Shown here piece by piece: positions 25,423-33,108 of a stretch of 41,965 bases of DNA. A program made the translations under genes and the position numbers. The DNA comes from Acetobacteraceae bacterium. Its GTDB lineage: Bacteria > Pseudomonadota > Alphaproteobacteria > Acetobacterales > Acetobacteraceae. How positions within the stretch are numbered: the first letter of the stretch is position 1; every line of letters starts with the position of its first letter. The notes beneath the pieces were generated by a model. That model saw only the letters and a program-made list of their open reading frames with translations. It searched no databases and had not been told where the DNA came from. The DNA lies in NCBI GenBank assembly GCA_025452005.1, contig JANWJK010000325.1, forward strand, positions 1 to 41,965. Direction: 5' to 3'.

Positions 25423-27759
25423 ATGGTCAACCGTGCGATCATCGGCGATACACCGAGGCGGCGGGAGGACGCGCGCTTCACCACCGGCCAGGGCGCATAT
25501 CTAGACGATCTGCACTTCGAAGGCTTGGCTCATGCGGCGGTGCTGCGCTCGCCGCATGCCCACGCGGAGATCGGGCGCATCGATGCGACAGGCGCCCGCG
25601 CCGTACCCGGCGTGCTCGCGGTGCTGACCAGCGAAGATTCGCACGACGATGGGTTGCAGCCGATGCGGCCCACCGTGGAAGCCAATGTGCAGACCGGCGA
25701 GCAGTTCGCCTTTGCACCGCAGCCATTGCTGGCGACCGGCAAGGTCCGCCACGTCGGCGAACCGGTCGCGCTGATCGTCGCCGGGACGCGCGCGCAGGCG
25801 CTCGATGCCGCCGAGCGCGTGGTTGTCGAGTACCGAACGCTGCCGGCGGTCGTCACGTCCACGGCTGCGCGCGCGCCGGGCGCGCCACAGATCTCTGCCG
25901 AAGTGCCTGGCAATGTCTGCATGGACTGGCACTGGGGCGATTCACGCGCCGCCGATACTGCGCTTGCCACGGCGGCACATGTCGTGTCGCTGCGCCTCGA
26001 CAACCACCGCATCGTCACCAATCCGATGGAGCCACGCGGGGCGGTCGGCAGCTATGATGCGGCACGGGGCCGCTACACGCTGTTCGTCTCCAGCCAGAAC
26101 ATCCATGGCAACCGCGACGCCACAGCCCGCGCGTTAGGCGTCCCGCCGGCGGATGTGCGGTTCATCGCACCCGACGTCGGCGGCGGCTTCGGGGCCAAGA
26201 ACTTCACCTACGCCGAGCATGCGCTGATCCTGTGGGCGGCCAGGCGCGTCGGCCGCCCGGTGAAATGGATCGCCACGCGCAGCGAGGGTTTCCTCTCCGA
26301 TCATCAGGCACGCGACCATCGGGCCGATGCGTCGCTGGCGCTCGACGCGGTCGGCAGGTTCCTCGCGCTGCGCGTCAACAGCGTGGCGAATATCGGCGCC
26401 TACATGGCCGGCGGCGCCGGCGCGGTGCAGACCAACCAATACGTGCATCTGCAAGGCAGCATCTACGCCATTCCCGCCATCGCACTGCACGTCGTGACAG
26501 CGCTGAGCAACACAACGCCGATCGGTGTGACGCGCGGCCCCGGCTTTGCCGAGGCGGTGAACATCGTCGAACGGCTGATCGACGCGGCGGCACGGCAATG
26601 CGGCTTCGATCGGGCGGAACTGCGTCGCCGCAACATGGTGCCCGCCACGGCGATGCCGATGACCAACGCGCTCGGGTTCTCGGTGGACAGCGGCGATTTC
26701 CCGCGGACCTTCGATCGTGCGCTGGAGGCAGCCGACGTCACCGGTTTCGCCGCACGCCGCGCCGACAGCGAGGCGCGCGGGCTGCTGCGTGGACTTGGGT
26801 TCGCCTACCACATCAAGGGCACCGGCGGCTCGCCGCACGAGAACGTCGATATCCGTTTCGATCCGGACGGCACGGTGTCGCTGATCACCGGCACGCAGAC
26901 CATCGGCCAGGGCCACGAGACGACGTTCCCGCAGATCCTTGCCGACCGCCTCGGTATCCCCAACGCGTCGATCCGGCTCCGCCAGGGCGACACCGACCTG
27001 ATCCCGACCGGTGGCGGCCACGGCAGCTCGCGCGCCACGTACATGGGCGGAACGGCGATCTGGCGTGCGTCCGAGACGATCGTGCGGAAGGCCAGGCCGA
27101 TTGCCGCGGATGCACTCGAGGCGGCGGAAGCCGACATCGCATTCGCCGATGGACACTTCGGTGTCGTCGGCACCAATCGTTCGATCTCGCTGCTGGACGT
27201 CGCCGCGCGGGCACGCGATGCCGACACGCCGCTCGACACCTATCACGCATGGACGCGTGAACACATGACATACCCCAATGGCACGCATGTGGTGGAGGTG
27301 GAGATCGACCGCGACACCGGCGTCGTGACGCTGGTGCGCCTGACCGCGGCAGACGATTACGGTGTGCTGGTCAATCCAATGATCGCCGCCGGACAGGCGC
27401 ATGGCGCGATCGCCCAAGGTGTCGGCCAGGCGCTGCTGGAGCATGCGGCGTACGACGCGCAGTCCGGCCAGATGCTGGCTGGCTCGTTCATGGACTATGC
27501 GCTGCCGCGCGCCGATGACCTGCCGTCGTTCCATCTGGAATTCACCGGCACGCGCTGCACCACCAATCCGCTCGGCGTGAAGGGCTGCGGCGAGGCCGGC
27601 GCCGTGGCGATGCTGCCGGCGATCGGCAACGCGATCATGGACGCGCTGGTGTCACTCGGCGTCACGCATTTCGACGGACCGGCGACGCCGTATCGTGTGT
27701 GGCAGTCGATGCGAGCAGCGACTGGCCGCGTGTCAGTCACCCATTCACCGCACGGATGA
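25423..27759 (+). CDS. xanthine dehydrogenase-family molybdopterin-binding (large) subunit, orphan
   Basis: A 778-residue Mo-hydroxylase large subunit of the CoxL/XdhB-like family. The a/b hammerhead domain covers about 1-140 (DARFTTGQGAYLDDL, VLRSPHAHA, VGEPVALIVA). The Mo-cofactor domains include PDVGGGFGAKNFTYAEH (250-266), TGTQTIGQGHETTFPQILAD and GVKGCGEAGAV, with the catalytic Glu at 724. The active-site loop reads GVTRGPGF (368-375), not the AYRCSFR of CO dehydrogenase nor the AYRGAGR usual in related hydroxylases, so the substrate is probably unusual. No FAD or 2Fe-2S subunit gene adjoins it. Its end overlaps the convergent LLM gene by 23 bases. Confidence 0.9.
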   Translation: MVNRAIIGDTPRRREDARFTTGQGAYLDDLHFEGLAHAAVLRSPHAHAEIGRIDATGARAVPGVLAVLTSEDSHDDGLQPMRPTVEANVQTGEQFAFAPQPLLATGKVRHVGEPVALIVAGTRAQALDAAERVVVEYRTLPAVVTSTAARAPGAPQISAEVPGNVCMDWHWGDSRAADTALATAAHVVSLRLDNHRIVTNPMEPRGAVGSYDAARGRYTLFVSSQNIHGNRDATARALGVPPADVRFIAPDVGGGFGAKNFTYAEHALILWAARRVGRPVKWIATRSEGFLSDHQARDHRADASLALDAVGRFLALRVNSVANIGAYMAGGAGAVQTNQYVHLQGSIYAIPAIALHVVTALSNTTPIGVTRGPGFAEAVNIVERLIDAAARQCGFDRAELRRRNMVPATAMPMTNALGFSVDSGDFPRTFDRALEAADVTGFAARRADSEARGLLRGLGFAYHIKGTGGSPHENVDIRFDPDGTVSLITGTQTIGQGHETTFPQILADRLGIPNASIRLRQGDTDLIPTGGGHGSSRATYMGGTAIWRASETIVRKARPIAADALEAAEADIAFADGHFGVVGTNRSISLLDVAARARDADTPLDTYHAWTREHMTYPNGTHVVEVEIDRDTGVVTLVRLTAADDYGVLVNPMIAAGQAHGAIAQGVGQALLEHAAYDAQSGQMLAGSFMDYALPRADDLPSFHLEFTGTRCTTNPLGVKGCGEAGAVAMLPAIGNAIMDALVSLGVTHFDGPATPYRVWQSMRAATGRVSVTHSPHG

Positions 27760-28591
27760 TCGCCGCCCAGCGATCCAGCACCGGCAGGATCGTTTCGGCC
27801 TTCTCCGACGGCAGGCTCACGGACACACGGTTCACCGCGAGATCGCGATATCGCTTGATCAGCTCGGCATCCTCCGCCTGTCCGCCGATCGAAATGTCGA
27901 ATGCGTGCGGATCGCGACCCGCCTCGGCTGCCATCTGGCGGAAGCGCGGGATCAGCTCAGTCAGCGGCGTGGGCGATCCGGCGGTCACCTGCGGCATCCA
28001 GCCGTCGCCGTAACGCACGGCGCGGCGCGCGCTGTAGGGGAATGCGCCGCCGACCAGGATTGGCGGGTGAGGCTTCTGCACCGGCTTCGGCCAGGTCCGC
28101 ATCGGACCGAAATCGACGAATTCCCCGTGATACTCCGCAGTGTCCTGCGTCCAGATCGCCTTCATCGCCTCGACGCGCTCACGTGCGAGCTTGTGGCGCG
28201 TTTTGAAATCGGTGCCGTGGTTCTCCATCTCGTCCTGGTTCCAGCCGTTGCCGACGCCGAACACGAAGCGCCCGCCGGACACCTGGTCGATCGAGGCCAC
28301 CAGCTTCGCCGTCTGGATCGGATCGCGCTGCGCGATCAGGCAGACGCCGGTTCCGACCTTGAGGGTCTTCGTCGCGGCGGCCGCAATGGCGAGCGTGACG
28401 AAGGGATCCATCACGTCGTAGTAGCGCTTCGGCAGATCGCCGCCGAGTACGAACGGTGTCTTGCGCGAGCTCGGAATGTGCGAGTGCTCCGGCGCCCAGA
28501 CGATGTCGAAGCCGCGTTGTTCCAGCGCGATGGCAAGCTCCGCCGGGGCCATCGAGTAGTCGGTGAAGAACATCGAGGCGCCGAATTTCAT
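27737..28591 (-). CDS. LLM-class F420-type oxidoreductase (Rv2161c-like)
   Basis: A 284-residue luciferase-like protein of the subgroup annotated as probable F420-dependent oxidoreductases (TIGR03619-like). Segments are MKFGASMFFTDYSMAPAELA, RGFDIVWAPEHSHIP, LKVGTGVCLIAQRDPIQTAKLVASIDQ, RFVFGVGNGWNQDEMENHGTDF and KPHPPILVGGAF. Cofactor choice between F420 and FMN cannot be decided here; many proteobacteria lack F420, so FMN is quite possible. It is the last gene of a tight leftward cluster, nine bases behind the lactonase, and its end overlaps the molybdenum hydroxylase gene. Confidence 0.88.
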   Translation of the reverse strand: MKFGASMFFTDYSMAPAELAIALEQRGFDIVWAPEHSHIPSSRKTPFVLGGDLPKRYYDVMDPFVTLAIAAAATKTLKVGTGVCLIAQRDPIQTAKLVASIDQVSGGRFVFGVGNGWNQDEMENHGTDFKTRHKLARERVEAMKAIWTQDTAEYHGEFVDFGPMRTWPKPVQKPHPPILVGGAFPYSARRAVRYGDGWMPQVTAGSPTPLTELIPRFRQMAAEAGRDPHAFDISIGGQAEDAELIKRYRDLAVNRVSVSLPSEKAETILPVLDRWAAIIRAVNG

Positions 28592-28600
28592 GTCCCTGTC

Positions 28601-29698
28601 CTATTCCGCATGTTCCACCATGCCCATCCACCACATGGTGCGTTGCCCGACATCGATATCGTAGGCACGCGCGAAGTGCAGCCCACCGTCCTCGGCGATG
28701 CGGAACAGCGAGAGTACCGCACCGGTGATGTGCGCAACGGCCATCAGGCGCCCGCTGGGATCGATGTGGAAGGTGCGGGGATGCACGCCATGCGAATCCA
28801 TGTGCTCGATCAGGTGCGGCTCGCCGGTCGTTTGGTCGATGGTATAGACCGCCAGCGAATTCTCGCCGTCGGCGTTGCTCGCGCGGTTGGCGACGTAGAC
28901 CGTGCGGCCGTTAGGGTGGACGTGCACCGTGCCGACCGCCTGCCGGTTGACGGGCGCACGCCCCAACGCATTCTTGCGGTAGCGCGGCGTCGCCGACAAC
29001 GCGCCATTGGCAAGCTCGAACATGTCGAGCGCATTCTGTCGTTCCAGCGATACATAGACCCAGGGCTTCGACGGATGGAAATCCAGATGACGCGGGCCGA
29101 AGCCATAGCCGCCGCCGGGTGCCACCGAGCTCTCGTTGCCGAGTACGCCGTCCTTGAAGTCGAACATCTTGAGCGCGCCGGGCTCTTCCGGCTTGCCGTC
29201 GGCGGCGTCGTGGCCGCGCGTCACGAGAATGACCTGCCGGTTGTCAGGCGTCGCGCGCACCTGATGCGCAAAGATCCCCGGATCGATCGGGCCCGGCTGC
29301 GCAACCTCTTCGCCAGGCGTCCCGTCGGCGTTGATCCGATAGACGCGGATGGCGCTGGGATTGTTGAACGCGACCAGGACATACTGCGAGGGAATGTCCG
29401 TCGCCATGTGGATCGGCCGCGTCGGCAACGGGATCGACGCGCCATGCGGGCTGAGTGCGCCGCTGTCCGGAGCGATACGCAGCGCCGTCACGTGGTGCGC
29501 GTTGCCGGCCGGGCCCATGCCCGAAGAGCTGTCACTGGTGGCAACGTACAGGAACCGCCGCGACGCGTGCGGCCATACGTATTGCACATTCGCCGGCAGG
29601 CTGACCGTGTCGCGTCGTGTCAACGTCGCGGCTTCGACGTCAACATCGTAATGCGTCAGTTCCGCCCCTACGTTGGCGTAGAGCGATACTTTTGGCAT
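28601..29698 (-). CDS. beta-propeller lactonase family protein
   Basis: A 365-residue protein of the seven-bladed lactonase family (PF10282; 6-phosphogluconolactonase Pgl/YbhE and muconate-lactonizing relatives). Repeating blade motifs occur throughout: HASRRFLYVATSDS, YVLVAFNNPSAIRVYRI, GFGPRHLDFHPSKPWVYVSLERQN, GTVHVHPNGRTVYVANRAS and HPRTFHIDPSGRLMAVAH. No signal peptide is seen, so it is cytosolic. ATG 29698 sits four bases after the alcohol dehydrogenase stop, so the two are surely cotranscribed. In this context hydrolysis of a lactone intermediate is plausible, but no substrate is shown. Confidence 0.88.
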   Translation of the reverse strand: MPKVSLYANVGAELTHYDVDVEAATLTRRDTVSLPANVQYVWPHASRRFLYVATSDSSSGMGPAGNAHHVTALRIAPDSGALSPHGASIPLPTRPIHMATDIPSQYVLVAFNNPSAIRVYRINADGTPGEEVAQPGPIDPGIFAHQVRATPDNRQVILVTRGHDAADGKPEEPGALKMFDFKDGVLGNESSVAPGGGYGFGPRHLDFHPSKPWVYVSLERQNALDMFELANGALSATPRYRKNALGRAPVNRQAVGTVHVHPNGRTVYVANRASNADGENSLAVYTIDQTTGEPHLIEHMDSHGVHPRTFHIDPSGRLMAVAHITGAVLSLFRIAEDGGLHFARAYDIDVGQRTMWWMGMVEHAE

Positions 29699-29702
29699 GG
29701 TA

Positions 29703-30785
29703 CTACTCCCACGGCTGGACCATGATCTTGGCATGCTGCTCGGGGCTCGCCAGGTCGGTGAACGCACCCTTCACGCCCTCCAGCCCCACATGGCCGGTGA
29801 TCAGCGGCGTCACGTCCACCTTGCCCTCGGCTATGTTGCGCAGGCTGGCGGCGAATTCTTCCCCGGTATAGGCCAGCACGAATTGCAGGTTGATCTGCTT
29901 GATGATGCCGAAGAACGGTTCGAACCGGTCGGTCTCCATGCACACGCCGACCACCACGATGCGCGCGCCCGCCGGCGCGCCATCGATGATCTGCTGAATC
30001 ACGCCAGGGACGCCGACGCACTCGAATATGACCGCCGGCCGTTGTTTCGGACCGCTGCCGAAGAGCTGGGCATAGCGGCTGCCGTCGTAGCCCGCCGGCG
30101 TCGCGACGTCATGCCAGCTCTGATATGGCGATGTCGCCGCCGGATCGATCACCACATCGGCGCCCATGCGCAGCGCCAGCGCGCGCCGTGCCGGCGAGAA
30201 ATCCGCCGCGATGATCGGGTGCACGTTGCGTATCGTCAGGCCGGCGATCACCGAAAGCCCGACCGGGCCGCAGCCGATCACCAGCGGCACATCGTCGGCC
30301 GCCAGGCGCGCGTTCTGCACCGCATGCCAGCCGACGGCGATCGGTTCGGTGAGCGCCGCCTTGTCGGCGGGCAGCCCGTTCGGCACTTCCAGCAGCAGTC
30401 GCTCGGCCAGCGGCATATATTGCGCGAAGCCGCCGGCGACGTCGTTGGAATAGCCGATGCCCTGCACGGTCGTACCGCTGATCGTCATCGGCATCGAGCA
30501 CACCAGCGTGCCGGGCTTCAGGCGCTTTTCCGTGCCAGTGCCATGCTCGACGATCTCGCAGCAGAATTCGTGGCCGAACACCACGTCGCGCGTGGCGTCC
30601 ATCGGCAGACGCCCGCCGGTGCGGCGCGAGCGCTCGACAAACTGCTGGGTGTGTTTCGCCGCGTGCAGATCGGTGCCGCAGATGCCGCAGCACACCGTCT
30701 TCACCAGCACCTGGCCTTCGCCCGGCGTCGGATCGGCGATTGTATCTACGACGAAGTCGCCGTTGCGAAAGATAGCGGCGCGCAT
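29703..30785 (-). CDS. zinc-dependent alcohol dehydrogenase (MDR family)
   Basis: A 360-residue medium-chain dehydrogenase. The catalytic zinc ligands are Cys36 (CCGICGTDLHA) and His72-Glu73 (VVFGHEFCCEIVEHG). The Rossmann segment LVIGCGPVGLSVIAGL should bind NAD(P). The usual four-Cys structural zinc lobe after GHE is absent: that region reads GTLVCSMPMTISGTT. This marks a divergent branch and may alter stability or quaternary structure. The substrate is likely a small alcohol or hydroxy acid intermediate (inference). It lies in the leftward cluster between the isomerase-like gene (24-base gap) and the lactonase. Confidence 0.9.
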   Translation of the reverse strand: MRAAIFRNGDFVVDTIADPTPGEGQVLVKTVCCGICGTDLHAAKHTQQFVERSRRTGGRLPMDATRDVVFGHEFCCEIVEHGTGTEKRLKPGTLVCSMPMTISGTTVQGIGYSNDVAGGFAQYMPLAERLLLEVPNGLPADKAALTEPIAVGWHAVQNARLAADDVPLVIGCGPVGLSVIAGLTIRNVHPIIAADFSPARRALALRMGADVVIDPAATSPYQSWHDVATPAGYDGSRYAQLFGSGPKQRPAVIFECVGVPGVIQQIIDGAPAGARIVVVGVCMETDRFEPFFGIIKQINLQFVLAYTGEEFAASLRNIAEGKVDVTPLITGHVGLEGVKGAFTDLASPEQHAKIMVQPWE

Positions 30786-30809
30786 GGTATTTCCCCCGCT
30801 TGTGGTTCG

Positions 30810-31424
30810 TCAGGCCGCCAGCATCGCGCGAATGTCGGGCAGATGCTCGCTGCCCCAGAACAGCTCGTCATCGACGATGAAGCTGGGTACGCCGAACACG
30901 CCGACGGCCTCGGCGGCACGGCTGATCGCGGCCACCTCGTCGCGCCCGGCCTGCGCCTGCACGGCGAACGCCGCGCCGTCGGCGCCTGCCTCGGTGAGAA
31001 CGGCGGCAATGACCGCGACGTCCTCGATGTCCAGCTCGCGCCGCCAGAAGCGTTCGAACACGGCGTCGTGGTAGCGACGGAACACCGCGTCGCCGGCGCG
31101 CTGCGCGTACAGCATCCCCGCGGCCGCGAGCGCCGAGTCCCAGATCTTCTGCGGCCCACGGATCACCAGACCGCGTTTGCGCGCCTGCCGGCGGCAGTCC
31201 ATGTAGCTGTAGCGCACGCGGCGCCACTGATGCGCGTTGCGGCTTTCCTCCAGCACGGTGCCATCGGCGTCGATACGCGCCGAGCCGAGGAAGCTGGGGA
31301 TGTCGAGCACGTACGGCAGCCACTCCAACCGCACCGGCAGATCGCGCTCAAGCTGGTACGCGAGATCCTTCGCCAGATAGGCGTACGGGCTCTTGTAGTC
31401 GGTATAGACCGTCACGCGGCGCAT
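30810..31424 (-). CDS. DsbA-family 2-hydroxychromene-2-carboxylate isomerase-like protein
   Basis: A 204-residue protein of the kappa-GST/DsbA fold (HCCA isomerase, NahD-like). YTDYKSPYAYLA places the glutathione-activating Ser at residue 12, where true DsbA has CxxC. The ending AVGVFGVPSFIVDDELFWGSEHLPDIRAML is the family cis-Pro and C-terminal motif. Known members isomerise 2-hydroxychromene-2-carboxylate during naphthalene breakdown using glutathione. No naphthalene dioxygenase is present here, so the substrate may differ. It lies in a run of genes with very short gaps (7 bases from algH, 24 to the dehydrogenase). Confidence 0.87.
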   Translation of the reverse strand: MRRVTVYTDYKSPYAYLAKDLAYQLERDLPVRLEWLPYVLDIPSFLGSARIDADGTVLEESRNAHQWRRVRYSYMDCRRQARKRGLVIRGPQKIWDSALAAAGMLYAQRAGDAVFRRYHDAVFERFWRRELDIEDVAVIAAVLTEAGADGAAFAVQAQAGRDEVAAISRAAEAVGVFGVPSFIVDDELFWGSEHLPDIRAMLAA

Positions 31425-31431
31425 GGCGTCC

Positions 31432-32061
31432 TCAGAGCGAAATGGTGCGATGCTTTATCGTCTCGTCCCACAGCTTGTCGCGATCGATATCGAACACCAG
31501 CTTCGGATCCTCAGGCACGGTGAACCAGCCACCGAGCGCGAGTTCACCCTCGAGCTGGCCGGGTCCCCAGCCGGCGTAGCCGAACGCGACGAGACTCTGC
31601 TTGGGGCCTTGATGGTGACCAATGTCGCGCAGCACCTCGGGGTCGGTGGTCATGGCCACACGGCCATCGATGTCGACGGTACCCCGGCGATGGTAGTCCG
31701 CCGAATGCACGATGAAGCCGACCTCCGGCTGCACCGGTCCGCCGGCGAACAGACGCACAGTTCCGTCGCTGCCTTTGCTGTCGAGCTTGAGTGCCTCCAG
31801 CAATTTCGCCACCGGTAGCTCCCTGACAGGGCGATTGATGGCGATGCCGAGTGCACCATCCTTGTTGTGCTGCACCATCAGGATCACCGCATGGCTGAAA
31901 CGTGGATCGGACATTTCGGGCGCCGCCACCAGAAGCTGTCCGGCAAGCGAAGTACCTGGCTGCGCGTCCTCGCGCTTCGACCACGCAACACCGGACAGCG
32001 CCGGCGACACCAGCAGGACGCCGAACCCCAGCATGACACGCCTGGACCGCAAGAGCGCCAT
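31432..32061 (-). CDS. YqgE/AlgH family protein with N-terminal signal sequence
   Basis: A 209-residue member of the YqgE/AlgH family (PF02622). Core segments are LAGQLLVAAPEMSDPRFSHAVILMVQHNKDGALGIAINRP, LFAGGPVQPEVGFIVHS and FGYAGWGPGQLEGEL. Ordinary family members are about 185-190 residues and cytosolic. This one begins RSRRVMLGFGVLLVSPALSGVAWS, a hydrophobic signal-like segment with a twin-Arg pair, which predicts export. The biochemical function of the family is unknown, and the old link with alginate regulation is weak. ATG 32061 is directly preceded by a 12-bp-stem hairpin that holds the only purine-rich ribosome-site candidate. Confidence 0.85.
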   Translation of the reverse strand: MALLRSRRVMLGFGVLLVSPALSGVAWSKREDAQPGTSLAGQLLVAAPEMSDPRFSHAVILMVQHNKDGALGIAINRPVRELPVAKLLEALKLDSKGSDGTVRLFAGGPVQPEVGFIVHSADYHRRGTVDIDGRVAMTTDPEVLRDIGHHQGPKQSLVAFGYAGWGPGQLEGELALGGWFTVPEDPKLVFDIDRDKLWDETIKHRTISL

Positions 32062-32092
32062 CGCCCATGCATCCTGCCGTGATGCATGGGCG
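32062..32092 (-). promoter_or_regulatory. hairpin covering the translation start region of the algH-like gene
   Basis: CGCCCATGCATC (32062-32073) and GATGCATGGGCG (32081-32092) form a perfect 12-bp stem with a 7-base loop. In the leftward message its 3' arm abuts the ATG at 32061, and the AGGA-like ribosome site lies at the loop edge. It could control translation of the gene, or be an operator or mRNA-processing site. Function is inferred from position. Confidence 0.5.
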
Positions 32093-32119
32093 GGTGCAAA
32101 CCGGTCTATGCTGCCCGCG

Positions 32120-32983
32120 TCAACGCGGCACCACGTTGCGATAGAGATGCCAGGTCGCGTGCCCGAGGATCGGCAGGACAACCACCAGGCCGACGAGCAG
32201 CGGCAGCGACCCGAGCACCAGACCGCCGGCAACGATCACGCCCCATAGCGCCATGGCGCCCGGGTTTGCTGCCACGACGCGCATGGATGTCGAAATCGCG
32301 GTACCAATGCCGACATTGCGGTCGAGCAGCAACGGAAACGACACGACGCTGACCGCGAGCGCCAGCAGCGCGAACAGGAAGCCGACGCCTACGCCGACAA
32401 CGATCATCGTCCAGCCCGCCGTCGTGGTGAACACATCGGCAATGAAACCCGTCGCGGACGCCGGCGGCTGTGGGCCCAGCGTGACGACATAGATGACCTG
32501 CGCCACGACCAGCCAGAGCAGGAACAGCGCGACCAGCATCAGACCGAGCAACATGATCGAGCCGATCGAGGGAGCGCGGAGCACACCGAATGCGTCCACC
32601 CAGCGCACGTCGCCGCCTCGCTCGCGTCGCCGGCTGATTTCGTTCAGCCCGACAGCGGCGAACGGTCCGACCAGCGCGAAGCCCGACGCCAACGGGAAAA
32701 GCAGCGGCAGCAATCCGTAGCCCGACGCAAGCCGGCCCAGCGCCAGGCCGATCACCGGATAGATGATGCACAGGAAGACGACATCGGTGCGATTTGCCTC
32801 GAAGTCGGCGAGGCCGCGCGCGAGCGCATCCCGCAACTCGGCAAGGCCGATGCGACGGACCGCGGGAGCCGCGTCCGCGGCGGCGCCCTCGTGCCAATAC
32901 TCTTCGGGTTTGGCGGCGCCGATCTCGTGCGCGGCAAGCCGCAGCCGATCCCATCCCCAACCGGGTGGACTTTGGATGACCAT
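32120..32983 (-). CDS. DUF2189 family integral membrane protein
   Basis: A 287-residue protein resembling the DUF2189 family (COG5473). A soluble N-terminus (VRRIGLAELRDALARGLADFEANRTDVVFLCIIYPVIGLALGR) leads into about six membrane helices. These include LLPLLFPLASGFALVGPFAAVGLNEISRRRERG, the family's most recognisable block, then SIMLLGLMLVALFLLWLVVAQVIYVVTLG and the long hydrophobic C-terminal half. Location is the inner membrane; function is unknown. ATG 32983 has GGGAG upstream. It sits 58 bases ahead of the algH-like gene and may share its transcript. Confidence 0.82.
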   Translation of the reverse strand: MVIQSPPGWGWDRLRLAAHEIGAAKPEEYWHEGAAADAAPAVRRIGLAELRDALARGLADFEANRTDVVFLCIIYPVIGLALGRLASGYGLLPLLFPLASGFALVGPFAAVGLNEISRRRERGGDVRWVDAFGVLRAPSIGSIMLLGLMLVALFLLWLVVAQVIYVVTLGPQPPASATGFIADVFTTTAGWTMIVVGVGVGFLFALLALAVSVVSFPLLLDRNVGIGTAISTSMRVVAANPGAMALWGVIVAGGLVLGSLPLLVGLVVVLPILGHATWHLYRNVVPR

Positions 32984-33007
32984 GCTCGTTTCTCCCGAAC
33001 CAGTGGT

Positions 33008-33044
33008 CGGGGAGCGGCAGCCGTCAGAGAGCCACCGCTCCCCG
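33008..33044. terminator. candidate terminator after the LLM monooxygenase gene
   Basis: CGGGGAGCGG (33008-33017) and CCGCTCCCCG (33035-33044) are perfect 10-base inverted arms with a 17-base loop. They lie between the stop of the leftward gene at 33109 and the start of the DUF2189 gene at 32983. There is no T-tract, so this is a weak prediction. Confidence 0.4.
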
Positions 33045-33108
33045 TGACGCGGAGCTTACGTCGCGGAATACTCGGCGGGTCATCACAAAATTCCGATCGG
33101 CGCGGGCG

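Noticed and set aside
23921-25504. A 527-codon plus-strand frame
   Set aside because: It is the antisense shadow of the NtaA-like monooxygenase, with no domain-like segments and a biased composition.
27695-31523. Two plus-strand frames of more than 600 codons
   Set aside because: They mirror the lactonase, alcohol dehydrogenase and isomerase-like genes on the opposite strand. The residue makeup is typical of antisense GC-rich reading.
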